59,055 bases of DNA from Ostreibacterium oceani (lineage in GTDB: Bacteria > Pseudomonadota > Gammaproteobacteria > Cardiobacteriales > Ostreibacteriaceae), in assembly GCF_009362845.1 (NCBI RefSeq), contig NZ_WHNW01000012.1, positions 1-59,055 of the forward strand, written 5' to 3'. This document shows, piece after piece, positions 1 through 8,918 of the stretch. Under the pieces are notes generated by a model. The model was given only the letters and a program-made list of their open reading frames with translations, was not told where the DNA came from and did no database searches. Every line of letters starts with the position of its first letter. Position 1 is the first letter of the stretch. The position numbers and the translations under genes were made by a program.

Positions 1-90
1 ATCGGTTACTCGCCATTGTCTGGTTTGATAAAGACGCCAAATCTCTTGGCGATCAAGCGGTGTTAAGCGTATTCGTTTGTGCATGTTCAT
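1..90 (-). CDS. IS481-type transposase, N-terminal fragment
   Basis: An ATG at 90-88 on the minus strand opens 30 codons that run off the window edge. The peptide begins [18 protein letters not shown], which resembles the helix-turn-helix start of IS481/IS3-like DDE transposases. It lies 49 bp inside the IS tip. The catalytic core is outside the window. The C-terminus of a transposase of the same family, in the same orientation, is at the right edge (58948-59055), possibly from another copy of the same element. Confidence 0.8.
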   Translation of the reverse strand, partial: MNMHKRIRLTPLDRQEIWRLYQTRQWRVTD

Positions 91-118
91 TACAGTATTC
101 TCTCAAAAAATACTGTAA
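90..118 (-). promoter_or_regulatory. perfect inverted repeat at the transposase start
   Basis: TTACAGTATT (90-99) and AATACTGTAA (109-118) are perfect inverted repeats around a 9-nt loop. On the minus strand the stem ends at the transposase ATG and the loop carries a GAGAG ribosome-binding-like sequence. A transcript entering the IS from outside could fold here and hide the start site. That role is inferred from other IS elements, not shown here. Confidence 0.5.
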
Positions 119-139
119 ACAACCCGAAGAAATCTTACA

Positions 140-1335
140 GTTTAGGTAATATCGCAGGGGTTGCCGTAGCCGTGAGTATCGGGGGTGCGGGCGCGACATT
201 CTGGATGATTTTAGCCGGTCTACTCGGTATGGCATCGAAATTTACCGAATGTACCTTGGGTGTTAAATACCGTAACGAATACGCTGATGGACGTGTATCG
301 GGTGGTCCGATGTATTACCTGAAAAAAGGGTTTGAAGAACGCGGATTACCACTAGGTGGATTTTTAGCCATCTTGTTTTCTATTTTCTGCGTATTTGGCG
401 CACTCGGTGGCGGTAATATGTTCCAAGCCAACCAAGCCGCAAGTATGGTGAATGAGCAATTAGGCATTCCTGCTTGGATTACAGGTCTTGCGCTGGCCGT
501 TATTGTGTTTGTGGTCATTGTCGGCGGGATTAAATCGATTGCGAAAGTCACCGAAAAAGTCGTCCCGTTCATGGGGGTTGGCTACGTTTTACTTGCTCTA
601 ATTATCATTTTCATGAATTTCAACCTCGTTGGTTGGGTATTTGCCGAAATCTTTAAAGGCGCCTTTACCGACACCGGTATTGTTGGCGGTGTTGTCGGTG
701 CGATTATCCAAGGTTTCAGACGTGCGGCGTTCTCTAACGAAGCAGGCGTTGGTTCGGCGGCGATTGCCCACTCGGCGGTAAAAACCAAAGAGCCTGTTAC
801 CGAAGGCTACGTCGCATTACTTGAGCCATTCATTGATACGGTTGTTGTATGTACCATGACGGCTTTGGTTATTATCATCACGCAACAAATGGTGACAGAC
901 CCAGCCACTGGCATGTATGTCCTTAATGAAGCCGGCCGAATTGAAATGGCAAGCGGCGCAACAGGCGGCGTGCCAATTACATCAGCGGCATTCGCTTCTG
1001 TATTTAGCTGGGCACCATTTGCCATGATGATTGCGGTCTTGTTATTTGCTTTCTCTACCATGATTTCATGGAGCTACTACGGCGTTAAAGCGTGGACGTA
1101 CATGTTTGGCGAGAGCAAAGCCTCTGAATTGACATTCAAAATCATTTTTTGTGTGTTCACGTTCATCGGCGCAGTCATCAGTCTAGGCGCAGTGCTTGAT
1201 TTCTCAGACGCGGCGATATTCGCGATGGCCATTGTCAACATCATTGGTTTGTACTTCTTGATGCCTATCGTTAAACGCGAACTAAATAGCTACAAGGCAC
1301 GCCTAAAATCAGGTGAAATCAAAAAGTTTAAATAA
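140..1335 (+). pseudogene. sodium:alanine symporter AgcS family, 5' end removed by IS insertion
   Basis: The encoded protein would import alanine or glycine with Na+ across the inner membrane (AGCS family). The remaining roughly 398 codons begin at [11 protein letters not shown], a conserved AgcS segment that normally sits about 80-100 residues into the protein. The family motif [16 protein letters not shown] follows, then [20 protein letters not shown] and several membrane helices to a normal C-terminus. The first helices are missing because an IS481-type element ends at 139. An in-frame GTG inside the IS (79) could give a chimeric product, but no ribosome-binding site supports it. The gene is probably inactive here unless the assembly misjoins the junction. 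Confidence 0.85.
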
Positions 1336-1360
1336 TGCATTAAGTCATTTAAACTAACCA

Positions 1361-1393
1361 TTAAAAAAGCCGGGCATTGCTCGGCTTTTTTAA
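1361..1393 (+). terminator. intrinsic terminator after the symporter gene
   Basis: TTAAAAAAGCCG (1361-1372) and CGGCTTTTTTAA (1382-1393) form a perfect 12-bp stem with a 9-nt loop. The stem ends in a T run 26 bp after the symporter stop codon. Confidence 0.85.
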
Positions 1394-1600
1394 TGTGCTA
1401 ATGTCAGGACTAGTCAGGACTAATGCAAGGACTGGCGCAAGAGACAAAGCAAGGGACGTTAAGGCATCGGTATTTCAAGCGGCGCAACTTAATCGCTAAG
1501 CGAGTGGTGATAGTCGATGATAGCGGATAATAGCCGATGATAGTGAATGATCGTGCGCCCAAAAAATAGGCGATTACAGCGGTCTAATTCTGCGATGGGA

Positions 1601-1655
1601 AATCGTTTGTACGGCGGAAAATCGTTTGCGCGGCGGGAATCGTTTACGCGGTGGG
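1601..1655. repeat. three imperfect 18-bp tandem repeats at the 3' end of tatD
   Basis: Units AATCGTTTGTACGGCGGA, AATCGTTTGCGCGGCGGG and AATCGTTTACGCGGTGGG follow each other, with one extra base after the first. The third overlaps the last TatD codons and stop. The rest of 1394-1643 holds other degenerate duplications (CAGGACTA, GATAGTCGATGATAG) and no gene. Confidence 0.7.
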
Positions 1656-2420
1656 GAATAGTCGATAAAAATTATCGGTGGTAATGCGGGCAACCTCATC
1701 GGTAGTACAATCCTTAACCTCAGCCACGCACTCGGCCACATAGCGCACATAGGCAGGTTGGTTAACCTTGCCACGGTAGGGCATCGGCGCCAAATACGGT
1801 GCGTCAGTCTCAATCAGGATGCGGTCAAGCGGAACATACGCACAGACATCGCGAATCGATTGGGCATTTTTAAACGTAATCACCCCCGAAAACGAAATAT
1901 AAAACCCCAAATCCAGCGCGGCTTCGGCCATTGATAAGTCTTCGGTAAAGCAATGCATGATGCCACCGCCATCTTGTGCGTTCTCGCTGCGTAGCACATC
2001 TATCGTTGCCGTCCTTGCATCGCGGGTATGCACAATCAATGGTTTTTGATAGCGCCGCGATAGCGCGATATGACGGGCAAAGCTATCGCGTTGGATTTGC
2101 TGTTTATCGGGGTTATGTTCGTAATAAAAATCTAGCCCACTTTCGCCAATCGCAATGACTTGCTCGTCTTGCAATTGCGTCTCGAGCGTTACAAAATCTT
2201 GGTCGTCAATATAGCCAGGGTGAATCCCAGCGCTTAGTTTAACGCGGTCTGCGTGCGGTTCACACAATTGCTTCATCGCCGGCCAATCGACTGTGCTCAC
2301 CGATACACAAAGCATCTTTTCAACGCCGTTATTGGTGGTATTAGCCAAGACCGTCTCTAGTGTCAGCGGTGTTTTGTCGTGCTCAACGACCATGTTTAGA
2401 TGGCAATGCGAATCAATCAC
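1644..2420 (-). CDS. tatD: TatD family metal-dependent DNase
   Basis: TatD enzymes are TIM-barrel metal-dependent hydrolases with 3'-5' exonuclease activity. The N-terminal metal motif DSHCHLN is followed by GESGLDFYYE, the HTRDA and MHCFTED segments and the C-terminal ETDAPYLAPMPYRGK motif, all typical of the family. I place the start at GTG 2420, so the protein begins VIDSHCHLN (258 aa). An AGGTG sits five bases upstream, and family members usually begin close to this motif. A TTG at 2459 would add 13 residues unlike the family. It is the last gene of holB-pilZ-tatD, an arrangement also known in Pseudomonas. Confidence 0.9.
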   Translation of the reverse strand: MIDSHCHLNMVVEHDKTPLTLETVLANTTNNGVEKMLCVSVSTVDWPAMKQLCEPHADRVKLSAGIHPGYIDDQDFVTLETQLQDEQVIAIGESGLDFYYEHNPDKQQIQRDSFARHIALSRRYQKPLIVHTRDARTATIDVLRSENAQDGGGIMHCFTEDLSMAEAALDLGFYISFSGVITFKNAQSIRDVCAYVPLDRILIETDAPYLAPMPYRGKVNQPAYVRYVAECVAEVKDCTTDEVARITTDNFYRLFPTA

Positions 2421-2485
2421 ACGCGCACCTGTACGTAAGACACCGACCCGTTTTTCCAAGTGTATGACATGTATGGCATCACCAA

Positions 2486-2905
2486 CTACATCGTCGCGGT
2501 TGGCAATGGCGATTTGACTTTTTTACCCAAAATTTCCTCGATTTTATCGCGCATCTTTTCGGCATCGCGGCCTAAAATCTGCACGCCAATACCTGGCACG
2601 CGTTTGCCTAATTTTTGTTTAGGGTTTAGCCACATCACTTTGGCGGATACGGCAAATTTGCCACTATCGGCAGGCAGTGTCGCGAGCAAAAACACTTCAT
2701 CGCCTAGCTGATAGTCATCTTCCGTTGGCACAAAGATGCCGCAGCCTTTGACAAACGGCATATAGCAGGCATAAAGCGTTTTATCATCCTTAAAATTTAG
2801 TTTTAAGACACCCCGCTTGGCTAAGGCATCGTTACCTGCCCCCTTGCTTTTTTCGGCGCCCGCTGTTTGACTGCTGTCTGTTGTTGTTGATTTATTGTCT
2901 GTCAT
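2486..2905 (-). CDS. pilZ: PilZ domain protein, type IV pilus biogenesis
   Basis: This 139-aa protein has a disordered, charged N-terminus of about 30 residues rich in Thr, Ser and Lys, then a PilZ beta-barrel domain. Family-typical segments include GVLKLNFKD, GCGIFVPTEDDYQLGDEVFL, KVMWLNPKQK and GIGVQI. The classical c-di-GMP-binding RxxxR and D/NxSxxG motifs are not evident, as in pilus-type PilZ, which acts through protein contacts with the pilus assembly ATPase system. It overlaps the 3' end of holB by 14 bp, so the two are almost certainly cotranscribed. PilU is encoded at 47.7 kb. Confidence 0.9.
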   Translation of the reverse strand: MTDNKSTTTDSSQTAGAEKSKGAGNDALAKRGVLKLNFKDDKTLYACYMPFVKGCGIFVPTEDDYQLGDEVFLLATLPADSGKFAVSAKVMWLNPKQKLGKRVPGIGVQILGRDAEKMRDKIEEILGKKVKSPLPTATM

Positions 2906-3956
2906 GTTGCCAATCCATTAAATAGGTTTTAAGTTGCATCATAAGATTCACGTTGGTCGATTGCAAGCGCGTTACCGTCTCAACGACATCTCGCAAGCGG
3001 TACAATCGGCGTGCGGTCAATCCATGCCAATGTTGATATTGTAACGAATTTTTTCCCGATTTGTCAGTTTGTTCCGCGCTTTTTTGAAACAACAGCATAA
3101 TTGTTGCGTCAATATAGCGCCGATAGCGCACTAAGTACTCGCCTAAATCCGCTTTGGGGATGTCGCTAATGAGTGAATCGACATCACAACGTCCTTGCAT
3201 AAACTGGGCGAATCGATATTTGTCTTGTTTAATTTTTGACACTTTTTCTGGGTCTGAAAATAGCGCAAAAGCGGCCCTGGGCGAATAATCGACTAGCGCT
3301 GCAACCGCACCAATTTCGGCTTCTGTTTTTGCATCACCGACTCTTGCCTCAGCTGAATCTGGTGCCGCCGATTGCGTCAATTGCGTCAATTGCGCCTGTA
3401 ACCAATGTAAAATCACGTGCGTATCAACCGAAGGGTGTTTAAATCGCTGCACACGGCTCATCATGGTATTCAGCACACGCGCAGGTTGCTCAGCCGTTAA
3501 AATAAACACCGTTTTAGCGGGCGGTTCTTCGACATTTTTTAGTAGCGCATTTTGTGCCGCCACGCTCAAACAATCAACACCATCAATTAGCACAATTTGT
3601 GGTTTATCGAATGTCGGACTGCGCCAAATCCTTTGCCCCATTTGACGAACGGAATCAATATTGGCGGTATCTCGAGCCGCTAAGTGCAATACATTTGGAT
3701 GCGTTTTAGCGGCATTGAGATGACAATGCTGACACTGACCGCATAATCGTCTCTCATCGCACAATATCAACTGTGCCATTTGCCACAATAAGGTGTCGTC
3801 GAAATAATCTGAACGCGATCGAAAAAACAACGCCTGCGGCAGGCGGTCAGTCGCTATCATCTCACGTAACTGCATCAGCAATGTCTGATGCCAAGGATAT
3901 TGCGCGGATAGTTGCATGGCGTATTCAATGGGTTGTTTAATGGGGTGCGTTAGCAT
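2892..3956 (-). CDS. holB: DNA polymerase III subunit delta'
   Basis: Delta' is part of the clamp loader that places the beta sliding clamp on DNA. The 354-aa product has the AAA+ fold of the family. A CGQCQHCHLN zinc module lies near residues 72-80, followed by DGVDCLSVAAQNALLKNVEEPP and the sensor segment MSRVQRFK. A normal P-loop is absent, as usual for delta'. The start could be 3956 or the Met at residue 14, whose following YPWHQ resembles other delta' starts. A short coding duplication (LTQLTQ, from repeated TGCGTCAAT) lies near residue 195. The gene heads holB-pilZ-tatD and has a 13-bp repeat array just upstream. Confidence 0.9.
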   Translation of the reverse strand: MLTHPIKQPIEYAMQLSAQYPWHQTLLMQLREMIATDRLPQALFFRSRSDYFDDTLLWQMAQLILCDERRLCGQCQHCHLNAAKTHPNVLHLAARDTANIDSVRQMGQRIWRSPTFDKPQIVLIDGVDCLSVAAQNALLKNVEEPPAKTVFILTAEQPARVLNTMMSRVQRFKHPSVDTHVILHWLQAQLTQLTQSAAPDSAEARVGDAKTEAEIGAVAALVDYSPRAAFALFSDPEKVSKIKQDKYRFAQFMQGRCDVDSLISDIPKADLGEYLVRYRRYIDATIMLLFQKSAEQTDKSGKNSLQYQHWHGLTARRLYRLRDVVETVTRLQSTNVNLMMQLKTYLMDWQHDRQ

Positions 3957-3968
3957 GTTTTATCGCTT

Positions 3969-4059
3969 GGTTCATTTCATCGGTTCATTTCATCGGTTCA
4001 TTTCATCGGTTCATTTCATCGGTTCATTTCATCGGTTCATTTCATCGGTTCATTTCATC
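3969..4059. repeat. seven perfect tandem copies of a 13-bp unit
   Basis: GGTTCATTTCATC occurs seven times head to tail without mismatch, 13 bp upstream of the annotated holB start. There are no unique spacers, so it is not a CRISPR. The holB promoter region must contain or abut the array, so copy number could affect expression. That effect is inference. The rest of 3957-4364 carries degenerate AGTTGACT-type repeats (about 4220-4310) and no gene. Confidence 0.95.
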
Positions 4060-4364
4060 GCTTAATTACCTGCTATTTTAGCATAAGTTAAGCACCCAGA
4101 CTGATAAGTCTCATGCGCATATATCCACGCACATATCCACGTGCATCCCTTCACCGTTTTATCTACACTTAGCGGAAAACACCTTGTAAAGTTTGTTTCA
4201 GTGCGTAAATTGCGCTAAAGTATTGACTGGTTTAGTTGCCTACTAGTTGACTACTTAGTTGACAATTAGTTAATTGCTAGTTGAGCGTCAATCAACTACC
4301 AATTGACTACCGATAACAAATAAACAATTTATTTCAAAAAGATACTTTAAACGAGGAGACAAGC

Positions 4365-4967
4365 ATGGATTATGGTTTTTGGATTGCACTGATATTATTA
4401 GTCGGTATCGGTATTTTTTTAGTCACCATCTACAACAAACTCGTTTCATTACGGAATCGATTTAAAAACGGCTTTGCACAAATCGATGTGCAGCTCAATC
4501 GCCGCTACGATTTAATTCCTAACCTGATTGAAACCACCAAAGCCTACCTGCAACACGAAAAAGAAACTCTAGAGAACGTCATCCAGGCGCGAAACGGCGC
4601 ACTAAACGCAACCCAAGCCGCTGCCGCCCACCCTGAAGACGGTGCCGCGATTAAAAATCTCAACCAAGCAGAAGCCAAACTCGATTCTGCGCTCGGTCGC
4701 TTGTTAATGCTATCAGAATCTTACCCAGATTTAAAAGCCAACCAAACCATACAAGAACTAATGGAATCGCTCAGCAGCACCGAGAATAAAATTGCCTTTG
4801 CGCGCCAAGCTTATAACGATGCCGTTATGCATTACAACGAATACCGCGAGCAATTCCCCAATCTGTTTATTGCCAATAATTTTTCCTTTTCAGCCGCTGA
4901 ATACCTCGAATTGCCTGACGAAAAAATGCGCGAAGCCATTAAAGTCTCTTTTAATAAGGCGCCTTAG
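4365..4967 (+). CDS. lemA: LemA family membrane protein
   Basis: LemA proteins have an N-terminal membrane segment and an extra-membrane bundle of long helices. Their biochemical role is unclear. This 200-aa product has one helix at about residues 6-25, then the family signature [35 protein letters not shown]. An AGGAG sits seven bases before the ATG. The gene directly precedes a membrane M48 protease gene on the same strand. LemA next to an HtpX-like protease is a recurrent pairing and suggests a membrane or envelope quality-control unit. Confidence 0.9.
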   Translation: [200 protein letters not shown]

Positions 4968-5042
4968 CTTGTCATTTAAGGCGTTAATTTGTCGCTTTAA
5001 CCTATTGCCTAACCTATCGCTTTAACCTATCGCCATGCACTA

Positions 5043-7034
5043 ATGGATTTTTTTGAACAACAAGCCCTAGCCAGACGCAAAACCAAATGGCTAGTCGGTT
5101 ATTTTTTAATCGCGTTAACGCTGATTGTGCTAACACTTAACACGGTGGCATGGTTAGTTTATTTACTCCTTTCTCAGCAACAAACACAAGCCGCTATACG
5201 GGCCATTGACAGTAGCATTGACGGCAGCATGGACAGCATCAATCAGACACTGCATTTTGGACAATGGCTTATCACGCCATGGGGCATTGGTATCGCACTA
5301 GGCATTATCGGCATTATCGCGGTAGGTAGCTTGTTTCGTTGGATTAGTTTAAGCGATGGTGGTTTGGCCGTTGCGCGCCTGATGAACGCGCGTTTTATTT
5401 TACCCGACACCAACGATCGGCTAGAAAAACAGCTCATCAACGTGGTCGAGGAAATGGCCATTGCATCAGGCACTTTTGTCCCCCATGTCTATGTCATTGA
5501 CCATGAGCCTGGTATCAATGCGTTTGTCGCAGGAACGACCCAGCAAGACACCGTACTCGTGATTACCCAAGGCGCACTCACACAGCTCAGCCGTGACGAA
5601 CTCCAAGGCGTTGTCGCCCATGAATTTAGCCACATTTTTCATGGCGATGTCAGAACCAACATGCAGTTAATTGCGATTTTAGCCGGTATTCTTTTAATTG
5701 GCCAAGCAGGCCACTATATATTGGATTCTGCCACTCGCATTCGCGGTCGTGATTCTGAAAAAGCCATTGCCGTAACACTATCTATTGGCGCGGCAATGAC
5801 CGTTGTTGGCAGTATCGGCTTGTTTTTTGGTCGATTAATCAAAGCCGCCATCTCTCGACAACGCGAATTTTTAGCCGATGCGTCAGCCGTGCAATTTGCC
5901 CGTGATAACCAAGGGCTTGCGGGCGCATTGATCAAAATCGAGCAACAGGGTGCTTTGTTGCGCAGCGCGCACGCTGAAGAAACCAGCCATATGTGCATTG
6001 CTGAGCCTATTCGCATGGCATTTGGTGGCAGCATGGCATCCCACCCGCCGATTGACAAGCGTCTTGATGCCATTATGCGCCATTGGAAGCTATTTAAGCT
6101 AGAAAAATCACGCGACATCGGCACAGAAAATCAAGCAACACAGGCAGCACAGACAACACCCCAAAAGGCAAAAAATAGCGCTATCGACACCATAGGCAAC
6201 CCAAACATCCAAGACATTCAACAAGCCGCCATCCTAATCGGTGCATTGCCAGAAATACTCAAACAAGCCGCGCACAGCCCGCGTAACGACATCAATGCGA
6301 CCCAAGTCATTCTCGCGTTGTTATTTAGCGACAATGGGCAGTTTAGCGACACCAGTGAAAAGGCGATTGTGGCCGCTTATGATGATGCAACGCTATCTAA
6401 TAGCAAAATGCTCGCCGCGCATTTGCCTGCTGATACCGTTACGTGGCGCTTACCTATCGTTGAAATGGCGATGCCAAGCATCCGCCGCCTCAATCAAACC
6501 GAACAACAACGATTTGGGCATCTATTGCAGCGATTGATTATGGACGATAAGCACGTTACGCTGTTTGAATACGTGCTCTATTGTTTAGTTATTAAATCGA
6601 TTGACCCACAAAAGCCAAACCACCGCTTGATAAAACAATTTGCGGCGGTCGCTGATGACATCCAACAACTCCTTTCAACGGTAATCAACGCCAGCGATTA
6701 TGACGACAACAAGCCACCCAAAGACAGGAAATCGGTCGTATTCACCCAGCAATGGCAACATTTTAGCAGCGAACCACGCCAATTAATCAGCGGTGCATTC
6801 AACGCCACTGCCGTCCATCAGGCATTAAAAAACCTCGATCAACTCGACATCTCTCGCAAAAAAATCTTACTCAGTCGTTTAGAAGCCGTCGCACTCGACG
6901 ATCACCAATTAAATCCTCACGAGGCCGAGCTGCTTCGTGCAATTGCTGAGTATCTCGGTTGCCCCATGCCATTATCCGTACAGCAATATCGCGCGGACAA
7001 ACTAACGCAATTGGATTTACATCAAATTCGCTAG
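5043..7034 (+). CDS. M48 family membrane metalloprotease with long C-terminal extension
   Basis: The protein has two membrane helices (about 15-42 and 80-104) and the zinc motif HEFSH at 193-197. Two further hydrophobic segments follow, then REFLADASAVQFARD, which holds the third zinc ligand. This is the layout of HtpX-type proteases. At 663 aa it is more than twice the size of HtpX. Residues from about 360 form a soluble extension whose last 50 residues (DDHQLNPHEAELLRAIAEYL) resemble the TerB/DjlA-like helical module. That resemblance is inference. It follows lemA by 75 bp of repeated CGCTTTAACCTATCG-like sequence. The substrate is unknown. Confidence 0.88.
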   Translation: MDFFEQQALARRKTKWLVGYFLIALTLIVLTLNTVAWLVYLLLSQQQTQAAIRAIDSSIDGSMDSINQTLHFGQWLITPWGIGIALGIIGIIAVGSLFRWISLSDGGLAVARLMNARFILPDTNDRLEKQLINVVEEMAIASGTFVPHVYVIDHEPGINAFVAGTTQQDTVLVITQGALTQLSRDELQGVVAHEFSHIFHGDVRTNMQLIAILAGILLIGQAGHYILDSATRIRGRDSEKAIAVTLSIGAAMTVVGSIGLFFGRLIKAAISRQREFLADASAVQFARDNQGLAGALIKIEQQGALLRSAHAEETSHMCIAEPIRMAFGGSMASHPPIDKRLDAIMRHWKLFKLEKSRDIGTENQATQAAQTTPQKAKNSAIDTIGNPNIQDIQQAAILIGALPEILKQAAHSPRNDINATQVILALLFSDNGQFSDTSEKAIVAAYDDATLSNSKMLAAHLPADTVTWRLPIVEMAMPSIRRLNQTEQQRFGHLLQRLIMDDKHVTLFEYVLYCLVIKSIDPQKPNHRLIKQFAAVADDIQQLLSTVINASDYDDNKPPKDRKSVVFTQQWQHFSSEPRQLISGAFNATAVHQALKNLDQLDISRKKILLSRLEAVALDDHQLNPHEAELLRAIAEYLGCPMPLSVQQYRADKLTQLDLHQIR

Positions 7035-7125
7035 GCCCTAAATACACTAAGCCACCATCAAGTATTGGCCCACCAAGTATTAGCCCCCAAGTATTGGGCA
7101 TGCGCATCATCTAGTCGCTTGCACG

Positions 7126-7797
7126 TTACAAGCGACTGACTGCCTGAGAAATCACCGCTGCCATTTGCTCAACCGACTGTGTGGCATCAACCACCACACA
7201 GCGCTCAGGATGCGCATGGGCGATAGCTAGATAGCCGTCACGAACACGCTGCATAAACGACAGAGCTTCGGCCTCAAATCGGTCTATCGCTTCACCGCGA
7301 TGCTGGCGACGAACCGCGGCGGCCTCTGCAGGCAAGTCCAGCAAAAAACTCAATGATGGTTGAAAATCATCATGCACTAACGCCGCCAACTGCGTAATCA
7401 CGGCCAAATCAGCACCTCTGGCATAGCCTTGGTAGGCCATTGTTGCATCCGTAAACCGCGAACAAATCACCCAATCACCTGCCGCCACTTTGGGCTTTAA
7501 CACGGTTTGAATATGCTCTGCACGGGCCGCAAACATCAGTAACAACTCGGTCATGGTCGTCATTTGTTGCTCGGTGGACAGCAGTAATTCACGAATTTTC
7601 TCAGAAATTACCGTCCCACCTGGTTCACGCGTGACATGCACGGTTTTTCCTTGCTGGCGCAATGCATTTGCCAGTAACTCAATCTGTGTGCTTTTACCCG
7701 CGCCGTCAATCCCATCAAACGTGATAAATTGTCCTGGCGCTATTTTTTCATGCGGTGCTGGCTGTCGCTGCTGCTTTTGTTCATTCATTGAATTCAT
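7126..7797 (-). CDS. tmk: thymidylate kinase
   Basis: Tmk phosphorylates dTMP to dTDP. The P-loop is in FDGIDGAGKST (about residues 28-38). The dTMP-binding TREPGGTVISEKIRELLL follows, then SRFTDATMAYQGYARG and the lid segment DRFEAEALSFMQRVRDGYL. At 223 aa it is slightly longer than usual because of a Gln/Pro-rich N-terminal tail of about 23 residues. It is the last gene of acpP-fabF-pabB-pabC-mltG-tmk. In many relatives tmk is followed directly by holB. Here holB-pilZ-tatD lies beyond lemA and the M48 gene. Confidence 0.93.
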   Translation of the reverse strand: MNSMNEQKQQRQPAPHEKIAPGQFITFDGIDGAGKSTQIELLANALRQQGKTVHVTREPGGTVISEKIRELLLSTEQQMTTMTELLLMFAARAEHIQTVLKPKVAAGDWVICSRFTDATMAYQGYARGADLAVITQLAALVHDDFQPSLSFLLDLPAEAAAVRRQHRGEAIDRFEAEALSFMQRVRDGYLAIAHAHPERCVVVDATQSVEQMAAVISQAVSRL

Positions 7798-7847
7798 TCA
7801 TTTCCAACTGGTTATTGCGATTACTGAGATTACTGTGGTTATTAGGA

Positions 7848-8918
7848 TTACTGCGATTCCTGCGATTGCTGAAACTGGCGATAGACTTTCACCGCCTCGC
7901 GATGGGCTTCGTACGTCTTGCTAAAGGTATGCCCACCCTTGCCATCTGCGACAAAAAACAAACTCTCGCCGTCGTCGGGCTGCCCTGCCGCAATCAACGA
8001 TGCCATCCCTGGCAAGGCAATCGGTGTCGGTGGCAATCCATGTCGCGTATAGGTATTATAGGGCGTATCGAGGCGCAATTGACTGCGTGTCAAACGCCCA
8101 GTATATTGCTCGCCTAGCCCATAAATCACCGTTGGATCGGTCTGCAATCGCATCCCTTTGGCCATGCGGCGATGAAATACGCCAGAGATTTCATGGCGTT
8201 CACTGTCTAATGCCGTTTCTTTTTCAATAATCGATGCCAAGATAAGCAATTCATAGGGCGTTTTAAGCACAATATCGGGGTGCCGTGCCTGCCAAGCGGT
8301 CTCAAGATTTTTTTTCATCAAATCATGACTTTGTTTTAAAATATCAATATCTTTGGCTTGCTCCGCAAACTGAAAAGTATCTGGAAACAGCAAGCCTTCA
8401 TAATGCGATATTTCGCTACCTAAAATCTCAGGCATGTCTTTGGCAGGCACAAACGTTAGCGTTTGTTCAACTTTTGGGTGCGAACGAATAGCGGCTAGTG
8501 CATCAGCAAATGTCCAACCCTCGATAAACTGCACGCGATAAACAATCGTCTTACCGCTGACAAACAAATCTAGCAGTTCAGGCGGCGTCATCCCCGCGAT
8601 TAATTGGTACTGACCGACCTTTAGCTGGTGCGCTTGCCCTTGTTGCTGGGCCCAAAACTTGATGTACGCCGCATAGCGTTTATTTTGAAAATTAGCCAAG
8701 GCTTGGCCGTTACTCCCTTGACCTAACACGCCTTGGCCTTGCAACCGCCTAACAACGGTGGCAACGCTGTCTCCTGACTGGATACTAAAAGTTTGCGCCG
8801 CCGCATCATCGACCGCGCTAGCTCGTATAAAACGATGATAATCGGTATAAAGCCAAACGCCTGCTGCCAACGCAACAAAAATTAACAGCAGCAAAAAACG
8901 AATCAAAAATCGGCGCAT
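7848..8918 (-). CDS. mltG: endolytic transglycosylase MltG
   Basis: MltG (YceG) cleaves nascent glycan strands at the inner membrane and sets their length. The 356-aa product has a single N-terminal membrane helix (residues 5-25), a LysM-like stretch and the catalytic domain with ASIIEKETALDSER, in which the first Glu is the expected catalytic residue. It ends with the family segments DTPYNTYTRHGLPPTPI and LFFVADGKGGHTFSKTY. Its start overlaps the end of pabC by 16 bp. The 50-bp gap to tmk is made of degenerate GATTACTG repeats. Confidence 0.93.
   Translation of the reverse strand: MRRFLIRFLLLLIFVALAAGVWLYTDYHRFIRASAVDDAAAQTFSIQSGDSVATVVRRLQGQGVLGQGSNGQALANFQNKRYAAYIKFWAQQQGQAHQLKVGQYQLIAGMTPPELLDLFVSGKTIVYRVQFIEGWTFADALAAIRSHPKVEQTLTFVPAKDMPEILGSEISHYEGLLFPDTFQFAEQAKDIDILKQSHDLMKKNLETAWQARHPDIVLKTPYELLILASIIEKETALDSERHEISGVFHRRMAKGMRLQTDPTVIYGLGEQYTGRLTRSQLRLDTPYNTYTRHGLPPTPIALPGMASLIAAGQPDDGESLFFVADGKGGHTFSKTYEAHREAVKVYRQFQQSQESQ

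Larger units (their letters stand above)
1..139 (-). mobile_element. IS481-type insertion sequence, transposase-start end (partial)
   Basis: The window opens inside an insertion sequence whose tip is at 139. Read on the minus strand from 139, the terminal repeat starts TGTAAGATTTCTTCGGG and continues into GTTGTTTACAG. It matches 23 of 27 positions with the IS tip at 58921 at the other end of the window. Tips beginning TGT are usual for the IS481 family. The element has inserted into the symporter gene that resumes at 140. Confidence 0.85.

Noticed and set aside
79-139. GTG start inside the IS that would extend the symporter frame
   Set aside because: The extra residues are encoded by the IS end, are unlike AgcS N-termini, and lack a Shine-Dalgarno.
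3969-4059. Possible CRISPR array
   Set aside because: The 13-bp units are contiguous with no unique spacers and no cas genes are present.
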